NCBI GenBank assembly: GCA_016199745.1
Contig: JACQFZ010000056.1
Coordinates: 62,001-126,000 of the forward strand
From: Gammaproteobacteria bacterium
GTDB taxonomy: Bacteria; Pseudomonadota; Gammaproteobacteria; Acidiferrobacterales; Sulfurifustaceae
Direction: 5' to 3'
Length of the DNA stretch: 64,000 bases
Shown here: piece after piece, positions 9,537 to 20,097 of the stretch
How the letters are laid out: each line of letters begins with the position of its first letter
How positions within the stretch are numbered: the first letter of the stretch is position 1
The notes under the pieces: generated by a model
What the model was told of the DNA's origin: nothing
The model's input: the letters and a program-made list of their open reading frames with translations, nothing else
Databases searched by the model: none
Made by a program: the position numbers and the translations under genes

Positions 9537-10385
9537 ATGAAGCGATTAGCGATTGCGGTGTTCGCGCTGTTGGTCTCAACGAATGTCGTCGCGGAGTTGC
9601 CGCGGGCTGAACCGGTGCCAGGCGGTGTCGTCGTGGTGCATCTCGGATCGGCCGCCGCCGCACCGCGCGCTTACTTGGGCACGGACCGCGTTATGGTGAC
9701 GCGGCATGACAACGAATGGCAGGCCGTGGTCGGTGTACCACTGACGTTAGCGCCCGGACTACACCAGCTCACCGTCAACGATAGCGACAACCAAACGCGC
9801 ACGGTTGAGTTCACGATCCAAGCAAAAACTTACGGCGAGCAACATATACGGTTAAAAAACCCGCGTATGGTCGAACCGAACAACGACGACCTGCAACGCA
9901 TCGAACGCGAGCAGACCGCAACCCGCGCCGCTTTTGCGCGTTGGACCGATGTGGAAACACCGCCGCTGCGTTTCGATGCACCGGCGCGCGGACGCATCAG
10001 CGGCATCTTCGGCACGCGCCGCTTCTTCAACGATCAGGAACGCCAACCGCACAGCGGCCTCGACATCGCCGGTGGCCGCGGAGCGCCGATAGTTGCGCCA
10101 GCCGACGGCACAGTGATCATGACCGGTGAGTATTTTTTCAATGGCCGGACCGTATTCATCGATCACGGCCAAGGTTTGATCAGCATGTACAACCATCTCG
10201 ATCGCATCGCCGTCAACGACGGCGCGGTCGTCAAACGCGGTCAACGCATCGGCGACATCGGCGCAAGCGGCCGCGTTACCGGTCCGCATCTGCATTGGTC
10301 GCTGAGTCTTAATAGTGTGCGGGTCGATCCGGTGCTGTTTCTGTCGGACGACGCGTTGAAACAATTGGGACTACCGGGAAGATAA
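9537..10385 (+). CDS. Secreted M23-family metallopeptidase
   Basis: 282 aa. Signal peptide of about 19 residues (MKRLAIAVFALLVSTNVVA). A beta-rich N-terminal half is followed by a LytM/M23 domain at about residues 155-265 with the zinc motifs HSGLDIA and HLHWSL plus the middle YNHLDRI. All zinc ligands are present, so it is likely an active peptidoglycan endopeptidase rather than an EnvC-type activator. Lies 63 bp after xseA on the same strand and ends three bases from the converging kinase gene. Confidence 0.92.
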   Translation: MKRLAIAVFALLVSTNVVAELPRAEPVPGGVVVVHLGSAAAAPRAYLGTDRVMVTRHDNEWQAVVGVPLTLAPGLHQLTVNDSDNQTRTVEFTIQAKTYGEQHIRLKNPRMVEPNNDDLQRIEREQTATRAAFARWTDVETPPLRFDAPARGRISGIFGTRRFFNDQERQPHSGLDIAGGRGAPIVAPADGTVIMTGEYFFNGRTVFIDHGQGLISMYNHLDRIAVNDGAVVKRGQRIGDIGASGRVTGPHLHWSLSLNSVRVDPVLFLSDDALKQLGLPGR

Positions 10386-10388
10386 TCG

Positions 10389-12548
10389 CTACGGCGTTTG
10401 CCACAAACGCACGCTCTGATCGCGCCCGCCGGAGGCGATCAGGGTGCCATCGGCGGATACCGCGACCGCCTGCACATAACCTTCGTGACCGTTCAACGTT
10501 TGCACCGGGCCGTCGGTTTCGAGATCGAACAGATAAACGCTGTTGTCGGCCGATCCAGCCACCAGCCACGCGGCATTCGGCCCGAACGCTAACGCCAATA
10601 CCGAGTGATGCACGTCGGTAATGGTTCGCACCACTTTCGACTCACGCATATCCCATAAGCGAATCGTTTGCCCAGAATCGCCGGACGCGAGCCAGCGCCC
10701 ATCGGGCGAGAACGCCAGCGCGAGCACGGCGTCTTTATGACCTTGTAACGTGTTCACTTCCTTGCCGGTTTGCATATTCCAAATGCGAATCACGCGATCG
10801 GCGCCAGCCGAAACCAAGCTGTCGCCGTTCGGTGTGAATGCAAGCGCGTTGACCTCGGCGCTATGCCCTTCCAACGTATGCAATCGACTGCCGGTTTTCA
10901 CGTCCCAGACGTATACCATTCGATCTTTGCCAGCGGCGGCGACGGTGCTACCGTTAGCGGCAAAAGCAATACTGAACAACGGATAACCGATTCCTTCCAG
11001 CGCCCTTAGCTTCGCCGTCCGCACGTCCCACAAGCGCACTACGCCATCGACACTAGCGGCGGCCAAGGTTTTACCGTCCGCCGAATAAGCAATCGCATTG
11101 GCGGCATAGGTTTGCTTCAACGTCGTAACCAGCGAGCCGGTATCGGCCTCCCAGATGCGAATCGTTCGATCGTTACCGGCAGTCGCGAGGCGGCGTCCAA
11201 TGGGGGCGAAGGCGACTGCCTGAATCCAATCACCGTGACCGGTGAGGACATAGCGCAACGTCGACGGTATTTTCCGTGGCGTCTGCGCGACGCCGGCTTT
11301 GGCAATCGGTTGCGCCGGTGCGATCGCCGCAATCGGCGGAGTCACGCTTGATGAGGACGCTGCTATTGGCAACGGCGGCGACGACGCGGCCTTTGTCGCT
11401 GTTTCATTTGTTGCCGCCGGGCTCAATGTCGGCGTTGGTGTCGGTACGGTGGGAAATTGAAAACCGGCGTTACTCAGCTGTGTTGATGCGAACCAACCAC
11501 CGCCGCCCAACACCAACGCTAACAACAATAAAGCGCCTATACGTCCCAGGCTGACGCGCCGCGTCGGCTCTCGGTATTGCGCCTTGCTCGGACGCGAGCT
11601 CTTCGCATGGTCGCGCGTTACCGTCGACGTGGTGCTGGTATTGCTGCGACCGCGGCCAACGAACCGATCTTGCAACTCGCGCGCCGATTGCGGTCGATCT
11701 TTTGCATGAATCTGCATTGCCCAATCGACACATTCGAGCAAGCTCGGCTGACAGTTCTTGGCACCGGCCTGGACCGCGGACTTGAGCGGATCGACTTTGT
11801 AATCGAGCACGGCGCGGTAACGATCCAGCGCCTCGCCCGGACGTTTGCCAGTGACGCAACGGTACATCGTTGCACCGATGGCGTAGATGTCGGACCACGG
11901 ACCGAGCTTGCCCTTGTCCGGATACTGCTCGATCGGCGCATAACCATGCGTCAACGCAATCTTGGTCCCGTGTGAACCATCGCTCATCGCTTGCCGAGCG
12001 GAACCGAAGTCGATCAACATCGGACTACCGTCTTGGCGCAAATAAATATTTTCGGGTTTGATGTCGAGATGCAGCAGGCCGGTCTCGTGCACCTCGTGCA
12101 AGCCATTCAGGATCGGGATAATGATGCGAAACAGTACGCGCTCATCCAACCGTTGCTGTGAGTTTTTTAAATGTTGGAACAGCGTTTGGCCTTTCTCGTA
12201 CTCCATGACGGTGTACGCGGTGCCGTTCGCTTCGATGAAGCGCAATACACGGACAATATTCGGGTGCTTGAAACGCGCGAGTGCACGCGCTTCCTTCACG
12301 AAATTTTTCAGACCCCAGTGGTAATTCTTGATGGCATCGCGCGATGCGTGCGGGATAACGGTCGCGCTGTGTTTAGTACGGGTGGCGATTTCCTGCGGTA
12401 GGTATTCTTTGATTGCAACGTTCGCGCCGAGGGCGTTATCGTGCGCCAGATAGGTGATACCGAAGCCACCATGGCCCAGCACGGACTGAATGGTGTATTC
12501 CGCAACAGCCGATCCCGGCTCCAGCGCATTTTCGTGGTAGACGCTCAA
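10389..12548 (-). CDS. Membrane Ser/Thr protein kinase with C-terminal WD40 propeller
   Basis: 719 aa. Hanks-type kinase at about residues 18-285: glycine loop GHGGFGITYLA, lysine in VAIKEYLP, catalytic HLDIKPENIYL (HLD in place of HRD), metal-binding IDFGSA, and an activation-segment GYAPIEQY. A membrane segment follows near residue 340 (GALLLLALVLGGGGW), a Pro/Thr/Ala-rich spacer, and seven WD40 repeats ending in motifs such as RIWEA, RLWDV, YVWDV, RIWNM, RLWDM, YLFDL and RLWQT. So the propeller should be periplasmic. The start is TTG with AGGGGC just upstream. Signal sensed unknown. Confidence 0.9.
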   Translation of the reverse strand: MSVYHENALEPGSAVAEYTIQSVLGHGGFGITYLAHDNALGANVAIKEYLPQEIATRTKHSATVIPHASRDAIKNYHWGLKNFVKEARALARFKHPNIVRVLRFIEANGTAYTVMEYEKGQTLFQHLKNSQQRLDERVLFRIIIPILNGLHEVHETGLLHLDIKPENIYLRQDGSPMLIDFGSARQAMSDGSHGTKIALTHGYAPIEQYPDKGKLGPWSDIYAIGATMYRCVTGKRPGEALDRYRAVLDYKVDPLKSAVQAGAKNCQPSLLECVDWAMQIHAKDRPQSARELQDRFVGRGRSNTSTTSTVTRDHAKSSRPSKAQYREPTRRVSLGRIGALLLLALVLGGGGWFASTQLSNAGFQFPTVPTPTPTLSPAATNETATKAASSPPLPIAASSSSVTPPIAAIAPAQPIAKAGVAQTPRKIPSTLRYVLTGHGDWIQAVAFAPIGRRLATAGNDRTIRIWEADTGSLVTTLKQTYAANAIAYSADGKTLAAASVDGVVRLWDVRTAKLRALEGIGYPLFSIAFAANGSTVAAAGKDRMVYVWDVKTGSRLHTLEGHSAEVNALAFTPNGDSLVSAGADRVIRIWNMQTGKEVNTLQGHKDAVLALAFSPDGRWLASGDSGQTIRLWDMRESKVVRTITDVHHSVLALAFGPNAAWLVAGSADNSVYLFDLETDGPVQTLNGHEGYVQAVAVSADGTLIASGGRDQSVRLWQTP

Positions 12549-12769
12549 CCCAGCCCCTATTTAAGCCACAGCGTGTTTAACCATCCTCTGGGCGACGCGG
12601 CGGACATCCTATACCTCACCCACCCAAACGGTTCAGTCAGGGGTTAGCTCAATCTCGCCGCCCCTCCTCGGCCGGAAAGATATGCACAAATGATGCCTGT
12701 AGATGGTTTAGTCTAAAAACGAGACGGGTGCCTGCGGTCCTTTTCTTTTTATCTTCAGGCGCTAAGCGA

Positions 12770-14146
12770 CTATCTGGGGCGGGATTTATGCCGCCGCGCG
12801 ACTTTTTTCGGCTTACGGTCCCTGAACGGGTTCGCGCCCTCCTTACAGTCGATGCGCACCGGCGTACCGACGAGCTCAAATTCCTCGCGAATGACCTTTG
12901 CCAGATAGCGCCGGTAGGCCGCGGGTAGCGATTTCACCTGACTCCCATGCACCACCACCACCGGCGGATTCTTGTCAGCCTGATGGGCGAACTTGATGCG
13001 CACCCGGCGACCCTTGACGATCGGCGGGATAACGGCGGCGGTTGCCGTCTGCAACACTCGGTTGAGGCGATTGGTCGGCAGTTCACGGTGGGCCGAGGCG
13101 AACGCCTTATCGACCGAAGCAAATAATCCGCCTATTCCGCGACCGTGCAGCGCCGAGATGTAGTGCACTTCCGCAAAGTCGAGAAACGTCAGCTTGCGAT
13201 CGAGCTCACGCTTGGCCCATTCCTTGGCATCGGCATCGCGCGTATCCCATTTATTAACCGCGAGAACCAGCGAGCGACCACGTTCTAAGACATAACCGGC
13301 GAGCGTTGCATCCTGCTCGCTGATACCGCTCTCGGCATCGAGCACCAAAATAATGACGTTCGCTTGGTCCAACGCCTGCAGCGTTTTAATGGCGGAAAAT
13401 TTTTCGACGGTGTCGTGCACCTTTCCGCGGCGACGCACGCCGGCGGTGTCGATCAGCACATAAGATTTGCCGGCACGCTCGAGCGGCAAGGCAATGCTGT
13501 CGCGAGTCGTACCCGGCTGGTCGGAGACGATGACGCGCTCTTCGCCGAGCAAAGCATTGACCAATGTTGATTTACCGGCGTTCGGTCGGCCGACCACGGC
13601 CACCCGCGGCACATCGCTTTCGGGCGCCTCGGGCTCGAGCGGCAACAGCGCCAACACCTGCTCCATGAGGTCCGACATACCCTCGCCGTGCGACGCCGAG
13701 ATCGCACAGGGCGCGCCCAGGCCCAACGCGTGGAACTCGCTGCCGGCAATATCAGGATCGAGGCCTTCGGCCTTGTTCACCGCGAGCGTGACCGGTAAAC
13801 CCAGCCGACGTAATTCGTTTGCGATCTCGCGATCGAGCGGTAACACACCTTGACGCCCGTCGACCAAAAATACGATAGCGTTCGCTTCCGCCAACGCCTG
13901 CCGCACTTGCGACGCCATCAGCTCGCGCAGTAAATCGTTTTCGGCGTGCGTGCTCAACGGCTGGGCGATGCCGCCGGTATCGACGACGTAGTAGGGCCGG
14001 TCACCAACACGACCATCGCCGTACTGGCGATCGCGGGTCACGCCGGGCTCATCGGCGACAATAGCCGCGCGACTGCGCGTGAGGCGATTGAACAACGTGG
14101 ATTTGCCGACGTTCGGCCGGCCAACGAGTACAACGACAGGTTTCAT
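12770..14146 (-). CDS. der: GTPase Der (EngA), ribosome biogenesis
   Basis: 458 aa. Two tandem G domains: GRPNVGKSTLFNRL at the N-terminus and GRPNAGKSTLVNALLG after residue 180, with DTGG/DTAG switch II motifs and NKAE/NKWD specificity motifs, then a KH-like domain. Acts in 50S subunit assembly. Last gene of the ndk-to-der run, 34 bp after bamB, as in Escherichia coli. C-terminal Arg/Lys tail. The 221 bp beyond it carry no gene. Confidence 0.97.
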   Translation of the reverse strand: MKPVVVLVGRPNVGKSTLFNRLTRSRAAIVADEPGVTRDRQYGDGRVGDRPYYVVDTGGIAQPLSTHAENDLLRELMASQVRQALAEANAIVFLVDGRQGVLPLDREIANELRRLGLPVTLAVNKAEGLDPDIAGSEFHALGLGAPCAISASHGEGMSDLMEQVLALLPLEPEAPESDVPRVAVVGRPNAGKSTLVNALLGEERVIVSDQPGTTRDSIALPLERAGKSYVLIDTAGVRRRGKVHDTVEKFSAIKTLQALDQANVIILVLDAESGISEQDATLAGYVLERGRSLVLAVNKWDTRDADAKEWAKRELDRKLTFLDFAEVHYISALHGRGIGGLFASVDKAFASAHRELPTNRLNRVLQTATAAVIPPIVKGRRVRIKFAHQADKNPPVVVVHGSQVKSLPAAYRRYLAKVIREEFELVGTPVRIDCKEGANPFRDRKPKKVARRHKSRPR

Positions 14147-14180
14147 AGGCGCACTATTTGTTTTCGGCGCCGTCGGCGCC

Positions 14181-15317
14181 TTAGTTCGTCTGCGAGCGCA
14201 GCGCCGCCAACATACCGGACTGATCGGCGACGAAGAGCGTTTCGCCGTCGGTCACGGCAGGTCCGCGGATCGGTTCATGACTGATGCGATGACGCGCCAC
14301 GAAGTGACCGTCGTCCGCCGCCAGCCAATGAACGTAGCCTTCGAAATCGGCGACGATGATGAAGCCATGATAGACCGCTGGCATGTTTAGTTCGCGACCA
14401 CGCAGTGCTTCTTGCTTCCAAACGCTGGCACCGCTGACGCGATCGAACGCCAACACACGACCGACATCGTCGGTTAAATAAATATTTTTTCCGTCGCTGG
14501 CAAGGCCGGTATACGTCGATACATCGCGCGACCAACCGATAGCGCCGTTATGCGGATTAATCGCCGTCAGTTTGCCCTGATAGCTCGCGGCATAAATCGC
14601 GTCCGCAAACACTAATGGCGGAGCATCGACATCAACCAGGCGCTCTATTTCGTTGCGGCCGCGCGGCTGGCTGACCGCCGCTTCCCACAATGGGTGACCG
14701 TCGCGCAGCTGCAGTGCTACTAACTTGCCGTTAGCGAAGCCGGCGACAACGGAATCACCGGAGATCGCCGGCGTATCCGTACCACGTAAACTTAATGCCG
14801 GCTCGCTGCGCTCATCCAACCACTGCCGCTTGCCATCGGCGACGGCGAAACCGAATAACTTGCCATCACCGGTTTGCGCAACCACCACGTCGTTGCTCAC
14901 AATCGGTGGCGCCAACACTTCGCTCGACACCGGTGCGTTCCACAATTGCTTGCCGGTCGCCTGCGCCAACGCGATCACTTGACCGCGGCGCGTGCCGACC
15001 AGTACCAAACCCTGGCCGACACCGACGCCGCTGGTCACGACCGTATTCAAATCGGTTTCCCACAAACGCTTACCGGAATCGATCGCCCACGCGCGTACCT
15101 GACCCTTCCGATCGACGGTGTAAATCACCTTGTCGCTGATGGCCGGCGTCAACGCGACCGCATCCTTGGTCTTGGCGCCGATGTCGGTCGACCAAACTTC
15201 TTTGACTTCTGCCGTCGGTTTGAAGTCGACTAGTTCGGTTGGCGGCTCGCGCACCGGTGCGGACGAACAACCGCCGATGGCGGCAACGAAAAGAGCGCCG
15301 ACGAAATATTTTTTCAT
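14181..15317 (-). CDS. bamB: Outer-membrane protein assembly factor BamB (lipoprotein)
   Basis: 378 aa. Lipoprotein signal MKKYFVGALFVAAIGGC with lipobox GGC, then eight-bladed PQQ-type propeller repeats (for example GKRLWETDLN, GKQLWNAPVS). Scaffold of the BAM complex on the periplasmic side of the outer membrane. Its ATG overlaps the yfgM stop (ATGA), so the two are translationally coupled; order yfgM-bamB-der is the conserved one. Confidence 0.95.
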   Translation of the reverse strand: MKKYFVGALFVAAIGGCSSAPVREPPTELVDFKPTAEVKEVWSTDIGAKTKDAVALTPAISDKVIYTVDRKGQVRAWAIDSGKRLWETDLNTVVTSGVGVGQGLVLVGTRRGQVIALAQATGKQLWNAPVSSEVLAPPIVSNDVVVAQTGDGKLFGFAVADGKRQWLDERSEPALSLRGTDTPAISGDSVVAGFANGKLVALQLRDGHPLWEAAVSQPRGRNEIERLVDVDAPPLVFADAIYAASYQGKLTAINPHNGAIGWSRDVSTYTGLASDGKNIYLTDDVGRVLAFDRVSGASVWKQEALRGRELNMPAVYHGFIIVADFEGYVHWLAADDGHFVARHRISHEPIRGPAVTDGETLFVADQSGMLAALRSQTN

Positions 15318-15949
15318 GGCTGCGGTTGTCCGATATCGTCGAGCTTCATGCTAAGCAGGCGATGGCTCGGTGTATCGACACCAACCTTGCTCAACGCCTC
15401 CTGATACGCCGCCCGCGCGTCGTTGTTCTTACCCTGCGCGAGCAACACGTCGCCCTTTAGTTCCAGATATTCCGCTTCAAAACCGGCGGCGCCGTCGACC
15501 TTCGCTAGCGCGAGCGCTTGATCGTATTCACCTTTAGTGAGATGCAGCCGGGCTAACCGCAGTCGCGCGGTGTGCACAACCGCCGCATCGGTGGCATTAG
15601 CCATCGCCCATTCGAGTCGCTGCTGGGCACCGGCGACGTCGTTCGTTTCAAAACTCAGACGCGCCAGCATCAACGCCGCCATGCCGGCATAGGGCGTGCC
15701 GTCATACTCCTTAACTAACTTCTCACCGTTGGCGCGGGCCGCATCGGTTTTTTTAGCTTGCATCTGCTGCACCATCTGCGCATAAAGATCAGACGCCGCC
15801 ACTCGCTGGCTTTCCTTGTGCTGGCTCCAATATTTATTGCCGAACAACAACGCCAAACCAATCAGCACGCCGAGCAACAAGGCACCGCCGTAGGTCTTCC
15901 ACCAAACTTTTAGTTTTTCAACTTCGTCTTGATCGGTATATGCAGCCAA
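15314..15949 (-). CDS. yfgM: YfgM-like tetratricopeptide membrane protein
   Basis: 211 aa. Short cytoplasmic start rich in acidic residues, one membrane helix (GGALLLGVLIGLALLFGN) and periplasmic TPR-like helices. YfgM proteins act with the PpiD chaperone at the Sec translocon. Start is TTG with GGGGATAGAGC directly upstream, which fits as ribosome site. Between hisS (16 bp gap) and bamB (overlap). Confidence 0.9.
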   Translation of the reverse strand: MAAYTDQDEVEKLKVWWKTYGGALLLGVLIGLALLFGNKYWSQHKESQRVAASDLYAQMVQQMQAKKTDAARANGEKLVKEYDGTPYAGMAALMLARLSFETNDVAGAQQRLEWAMANATDAAVVHTARLRLARLHLTKGEYDQALALAKVDGAAGFEAEYLELKGDVLLAQGKNNDARAAYQEALSKVGVDTPSHRLLSMKLDDIGQPQP

Positions 15950-15965
15950 GCTCTATCCCCTATCG

Positions 15966-17285
15966 CTATATCGTGGCTTGCGCGAAGCGCATCGCCAAAT
16001 GATCGACTACTTGTGCCGGCGCAAACGTCTGCTGCCCGTCGCCACTGCCGCGCAAATCTTTTACAACGACGCGGTCGGGCGCTTCCAGCAACAACACATA
16101 CCGTGCACCACTCTTGTCCGCCTGCTTGAGCTGACTTTTCAAGCTACTGTCGCCGCAATGACAGGCGACCCGCAAACCGCGATTGCGCAGACCTTCGGCC
16201 AGCCGCAAGGCATCGGCCACCGGTGCCGTTTCAAGCCGCGCCACATAAATCTGCGGCGCATCGCTAGGCACTTGGACGCCGGACTGGATGAGCAGTTCGA
16301 TCAACCGCTCAACCCCAAGGGCAAAACCAAACCCCGGTGTCGGCTTGCCGCCCATCAGCTCGACCAAACCATCGTAACGTCCGCCGGCGCACACGGTCGC
16401 CTGCGCGCCGAGCCGGTCGGTGGTCCATTCGAAAACCGTACGCGTATAGTAATCGAGACCGCGCACGAGTCGCGAGTTAACCATATATTTGAGACCAGCG
16501 TCGTCGAGGAGTACCCGCAGTTGTTCAAAATGAGCGCGCGATTCGTCGTCGAGATGGTCCAGTAAGTTCGGCGCCTGTTTCAGAATTTCCTGGGTCGCGG
16601 CACTCTTGCTATCCAGCACCCGCAGCGGATTGGATTCGAGCCGCCGCTGGCTGTCTTCATCAAGCTGGTCGGTGTGGGCGCGCAAATATTGCACCAGCCG
16701 TTCGCGATAAGCGGCGCGCGCCGCCGGCGTACCGAGGGTATTGATCTCGAGCGTCAGATCGTTCAATCCCAGCGCCTGCCAAAACCGCGCCGTCAGCAAA
16801 ATCAGCTCGGCATCGACGTCCGGTCCGGCCATGCCGAACGCCTCGGCGCCGATTTGGTGAAACTGGCGATAACGTCCTTTCTGCGGCCGCTCATGGCGGA
16901 ACATCGGTCCCATGTACCAGAAGCGTTGTACCTGGTTGTACAACAAACCGTGCTCGATACCGGCACGTACCGTACCGGCAGTACCTTCCGGCCGCAACGT
17001 CAATCGATCGCCGTTACGATCGTCGAAGGTATACATCTCCTTCTCGACGATATCGGTATGCTCGCCAACGCCACGGGCGAACAGCTCGGTACGTTCGATG
17101 ATCGGCAAACGTATTTCGCGATAGCCGTAGGCGTGCAACACCGACCGCGCCACGGCTTCGACGTGGTGCCAAAATCCTAAGACCTCCGGCAGGAGGTCGT
17201 TCATGCCGCGCACGGCCTGCAAGACCTGTTTCAAGCGAATACCAATCGGTGAAGAAATAGATGGGTTAACGACTACCTGGATCAT
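15966..17285 (-). CDS. hisS: Histidine-tRNA ligase
   Basis: Up to 439 aa. Class II aminoacyl-tRNA synthetase: [11 protein letters not shown]-terminus, motif 2 region ([17 protein letters not shown]), histidine loops [13 protein letters not shown] and AGGRYDGL, and a C-terminal anticodon-binding domain. The ATG at 17285 overlaps the rodZ end by 20 bp and gives an unusual 18-residue extension; a TTG at 17234 would give 422 aa, closer to the family. Neither has a clear ribosome site, so the start is unsettled. ispG, usually between rodZ and hisS, is absent. Confidence 0.95.
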   Translation of the reverse strand: MIQVVVNPSISSPIGIRLKQVLQAVRGMNDLLPEVLGFWHHVEAVARSVLHAYGYREIRLPIIERTELFARGVGEHTDIVEKEMYTFDDRNGDRLTLRPEGTAGTVRAGIEHGLLYNQVQRFWYMGPMFRHERPQKGRYRQFHQIGAEAFGMAGPDVDAELILLTARFWQALGLNDLTLEINTLGTPAARAAYRERLVQYLRAHTDQLDEDSQRRLESNPLRVLDSKSAATQEILKQAPNLLDHLDDESRAHFEQLRVLLDDAGLKYMVNSRLVRGLDYYTRTVFEWTTDRLGAQATVCAGGRYDGLVELMGGKPTPGFGFALGVERLIELLIQSGVQVPSDAPQIYVARLETAPVADALRLAEGLRNRGLRVACHCGDSSLKSQLKQADKSGARYVLLLEAPDRVVVKDLRGSGDGQQTFAPAQVVDHLAMRFAQATI

Positions 17286-18198
17286 CCAGCGTGAAACGCG
17301 CTACCGGACCGCGCTTGTGACGTTGTGCATCGTACGGTTTGCCGTTGTACTCCACTTGCACACCGTCGACGTTTCCGAGGAACACACTGATCGGTGGCAC
17401 TCCTTGGACACTGACGACGCGTCCGCCACTGATCGTTTGATACAGCAGGCGGTGCTCTTCCGCATCGCGCACGTCCGCCCAAGAATCTTCCCGCACACGT
17501 AATACCACGCGTGCCAACGCAACGTTCGGGTTCGCCGGCGGTGGCGGCACTGCCGCTACTGGCGGCGGCGTAATTTTTTCCGGCGCTAGCGTAGCGGTAG
17601 TCGTCGTAGTGGTCGTCAACGGTATCTTCTCGAGCACCGGTGGCGCTGCTGGTTCTGGCGCGTTCACCGGTTCATTCGACGTCTCCGGCGGTAACACGTC
17701 CGTCGACGACGGTTGCGGCTGCGGCTCTACCGGCAAATCGGCAAACAAGTTCGACGGTGAGCTCGCCGGCGGCGGCGGCGGTGCCGGCGCGCCACGTGGT
17801 GGCGACTCTTCGCTGCCACTCCACCACAGCGCCGCTAAACCGACGACCAGTCCAACCACGACCACGGTACCGAGCTTGACCAAACTGTCGCTGCTCGTTA
17901 TTTCCTTGACCGGCGCCGGCGCCACCATGTCGTTGCGTTGGGCGGCGATCGGTAACCGGTTAAAGGCATCAAGTAAACGCTCCGGCGAAACGCCGAGCAA
18001 CACGGCGTAACCACGTAGGTAACCGCGCACATAGGTCGGCGCCGGCAGCTTATCGTATTCGTCGCGTTCGAGCGCCGTCAGACGCGCTAACGATAAATTG
18101 AGCGAACGTGCTACTTCCTCGATCGCTAAACCTCGATCCTCGCGTGCCTGACGCAACATCGCGCCCGGCCCTGTTCCGCTCGCAGTGTTTCGTTCCAT
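17266..18198 (-). CDS. rodZ: RodZ-like cytoskeletal / cell-shape protein
   Basis: 310 aa. N-terminal XRE-type helix-turn-helix ([17 protein letters not shown], residues about 15-80) that binds MreB, a membrane helix near residue 115 ([15 protein letters not shown]), a long Pro/Ala/Thr-rich periplasmic linker, and a C-terminal DUF4115 beta domain ([22 protein letters not shown]). Its position between pilW and hisS is the conserved one. The tail overlaps the first candidate start of hisS. Confidence 0.92.
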   Translation of the reverse strand: MERNTASGTGPGAMLRQAREDRGLAIEEVARSLNLSLARLTALERDEYDKLPAPTYVRGYLRGYAVLLGVSPERLLDAFNRLPIAAQRNDMVAPAPVKEITSSDSLVKLGTVVVVGLVVGLAALWWSGSEESPPRGAPAPPPPPASSPSNLFADLPVEPQPQPSSTDVLPPETSNEPVNAPEPAAPPVLEKIPLTTTTTTTATLAPEKITPPPVAAVPPPPANPNVALARVVLRVREDSWADVRDAEEHRLLYQTISGGRVVSVQGVPPISVFLGNVDGVQVEYNGKPYDAQRHKRGPVARFTLDDPGSR

Positions 18199-18204
18199 AA
18201 CGCC

Positions 18205-18960
18205 TCAGCCTTTCTTGTCTACCGGCTTTTGCAGTTTTAGTGCCTCGGGCGACGTCGGAAACTTCGAACGCAGCCGTAAGGCATAGCTCGCCTCGTCGTT
18301 CTTATGGCCCAGCAAGCGCTCTATTTGCACGGCGAGTATCAACGACTCCGGCGTATCTTCGGTCGCTTCTAAATAACGTTGTATGAATCCACGCGCCGCC
18401 AGCGTGCGGCCGGCGTCGAAACTAATGCGCGCCATGTGAAACAGCGACGGCGGCCGCCGCGGGTCGCTCTGCAATGCTTCACGAAAAAACGGTTCCGCCT
18501 GGGCGTACATCTTCCTGTTGGCGTAACAAAGGCCGGCGTTCTCATAAGCAATCGCCGGCGTCTTGTAGAGCGGATTGGCGACGGCACGCTTGAACAACTT
18601 CTCCGCTTCTTCGACACGACCGCGTTCGCAAAGGAAAGCACCAAAATTGTTTTGTGCCTCGGAATTGTTCTCGCGACTGTGCACCGCTTTTTGGAAATAG
18701 CGCTCGGCAGCTTCGTAGTCTTTGAAGCGCCATTGCAACAACGCCATGATGTTATTCGCCTGCGAATGATTGGGGTCGGCAGCCAACGCCTTGTCGAGAC
18801 GCTCTTTGGCGAATTCGAGTTGACCACGTTGCAGAAAACTACTGGCGAGCTCGGCGTTCGTTTCCGCCAGACGCTGCTTTCTGGCGTCGTCTTCCGCCAT
18901 CGATGCACAACCGACCGTAAGCGCCGCCAACAGAACGATTGTCAGTCGCGGCGCGCGCAC
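18205..18960 (-). CDS. pilW: Type IV pilus biogenesis lipoprotein PilW/PilF
   Basis: 251 aa. The start is taken as GTG at 18960 because GGGGA lies seven bases upstream and the result begins with a clean lipoprotein signal (RLTIVLLAALTVGC, lipobox VGC). The mature part is a stack of six or so TPRs (ANNIMALLQWRFKDYEAAE and similar). PilF/PilW pilots the secretin PilQ to the outer membrane. It starts one base after the rlmN stop and ends six bases before rodZ, so all are one operon. Confidence 0.92.
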   Translation of the reverse strand: MRAPRLTIVLLAALTVGCASMAEDDARKQRLAETNAELASSFLQRGQLEFAKERLDKALAADPNHSQANNIMALLQWRFKDYEAAERYFQKAVHSRENNSEAQNNFGAFLCERGRVEEAEKLFKRAVANPLYKTPAIAYENAGLCYANRKMYAQAEPFFREALQSDPRRPPSLFHMARISFDAGRTLAARGFIQRYLEATEDTPESLILAVQIERLLGHKNDEASYALRLRSKFPTSPEALKLQKPVDKKG

Positions 18961-18961
18961 G

Positions 18962-20068
18962 TTATTCCCCAGTGGCACGCGCCAGCCAACGCACACGCCG
19001 GCCGGTACGATCTTGAATACGCCCGGCCAGCTGGCCGCAGGCCGCATCGATGTCATCGCCACGCGTGCGCCGGGTAATGGTCATCAACCCGGCCTGCATG
19101 ACGATATCGCGAAATGCATCGATCGCCTTCTTCGACGAGCGCTTGTAACCGGTGTGCGGAAATGGATTGAACGGAATCAAATTGACCTTCGACGGAACGT
19201 CGTGCAACAGCGCCACCAGTTCGCGGGCGTGCGTCACGGTATCGTTGACGCCGTCGAGCATCACATACTCGAACGTCACTCGCCGATGCGGATCGTTGGC
19301 GATATAACGCCGGCAAGCATCGAGCAATTCGGCGATCGGATATTTTTTATTCAGCGGGACGATCTCGGTGCGCAACTTGTCGTTCGGTGCATGCAATGAA
19401 ACCGCGAGGCTGACCGACACTTCTTCACGCAGCTTATCGATCCACGGCACGAGCCCGGCGGTACTCACGGTAACGCGGCGACGCGACAGGCCATAAGACA
19501 TGTCGTCGAGCAGCACGCGGATTGCCGTAAGCACGTTGTCGAAGTTGAGCAACGGTTCGCCCATGCCCATGAACACTATATTAGTGATGACACGATTGGC
19601 TTGGCCGCGCCCGCCGAGCAAACGATTCGCCTGCCACACTTGGCCGATGATCTCGGCAGCCGTCAAATCGCGATTGAAACCTTGGCTACCGGTCGAACAG
19701 AACGTGCAGTTCAAACCGCAGCCGACTTGCGAAGAAATACAGAGAGTGCCGCGTCCCTCTTCCGGAATGAACACCGTTTCGATGCAGTTGCCATCCGCCA
19801 TCTCGAACAGCCATTTGCGCGTACCGTCAGCGGCCAGCTGATCGAGCTTGACGGTCGGCCCGGCGATGATCGCGGCGTCGACCAGGCTGGTACGCAAGGC
19901 TTTGCTCAGATTGGTCATGGCGTCGAAGTTGTCGACGCCATATTGATGTAGCCACTGCATGACCTGCAGGCCACGAAACGGCTTTTCACCGAGAGTGGCA
20001 AAGAAATCCTGCAAGCCCTGGCGATCCAGGCCGAGCAGATTAACCGGTGTAGGTGTATTCGGGGTCAC
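18962..20068 (-). CDS. rlmN: Dual-specificity 23S rRNA/tRNA adenine-C2 methyltransferase
   Basis: 368 aa. Radical-SAM enzyme methylating A2503 of 23S rRNA and A37 of some tRNAs. Radical-SAM motif [15 protein letters not shown]-binding GMGEPLLN, and the C-terminal catalytic cysteine in AACGQLAG. Starts with GTG, preceded by GAGAG. Follows ndk by 29 bp, the usual order. Confidence 0.96.
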   Translation of the reverse strand: MTPNTPTPVNLLGLDRQGLQDFFATLGEKPFRGLQVMQWLHQYGVDNFDAMTNLSKALRTSLVDAAIIAGPTVKLDQLAADGTRKWLFEMADGNCIETVFIPEEGRGTLCISSQVGCGLNCTFCSTGSQGFNRDLTAAEIIGQVWQANRLLGGRGQANRVITNIVFMGMGEPLLNFDNVLTAIRVLLDDMSYGLSRRRVTVSTAGLVPWIDKLREEVSVSLAVSLHAPNDKLRTEIVPLNKKYPIAELLDACRRYIANDPHRRVTFEYVMLDGVNDTVTHARELVALLHDVPSKVNLIPFNPFPHTGYKRSSKKAIDAFRDIVMQAGLMTITRRTRGDDIDAACGQLAGRIQDRTGRRVRWLARATGE

Positions 20069-20097
20069 GACACTCTCTATCTATCTGTATTACTGTA

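Noticed and set aside
12549-12769. Gene between der and the kinase
   Set aside because: The only sizeable frame spans the end of der and has no recognisable protein features.
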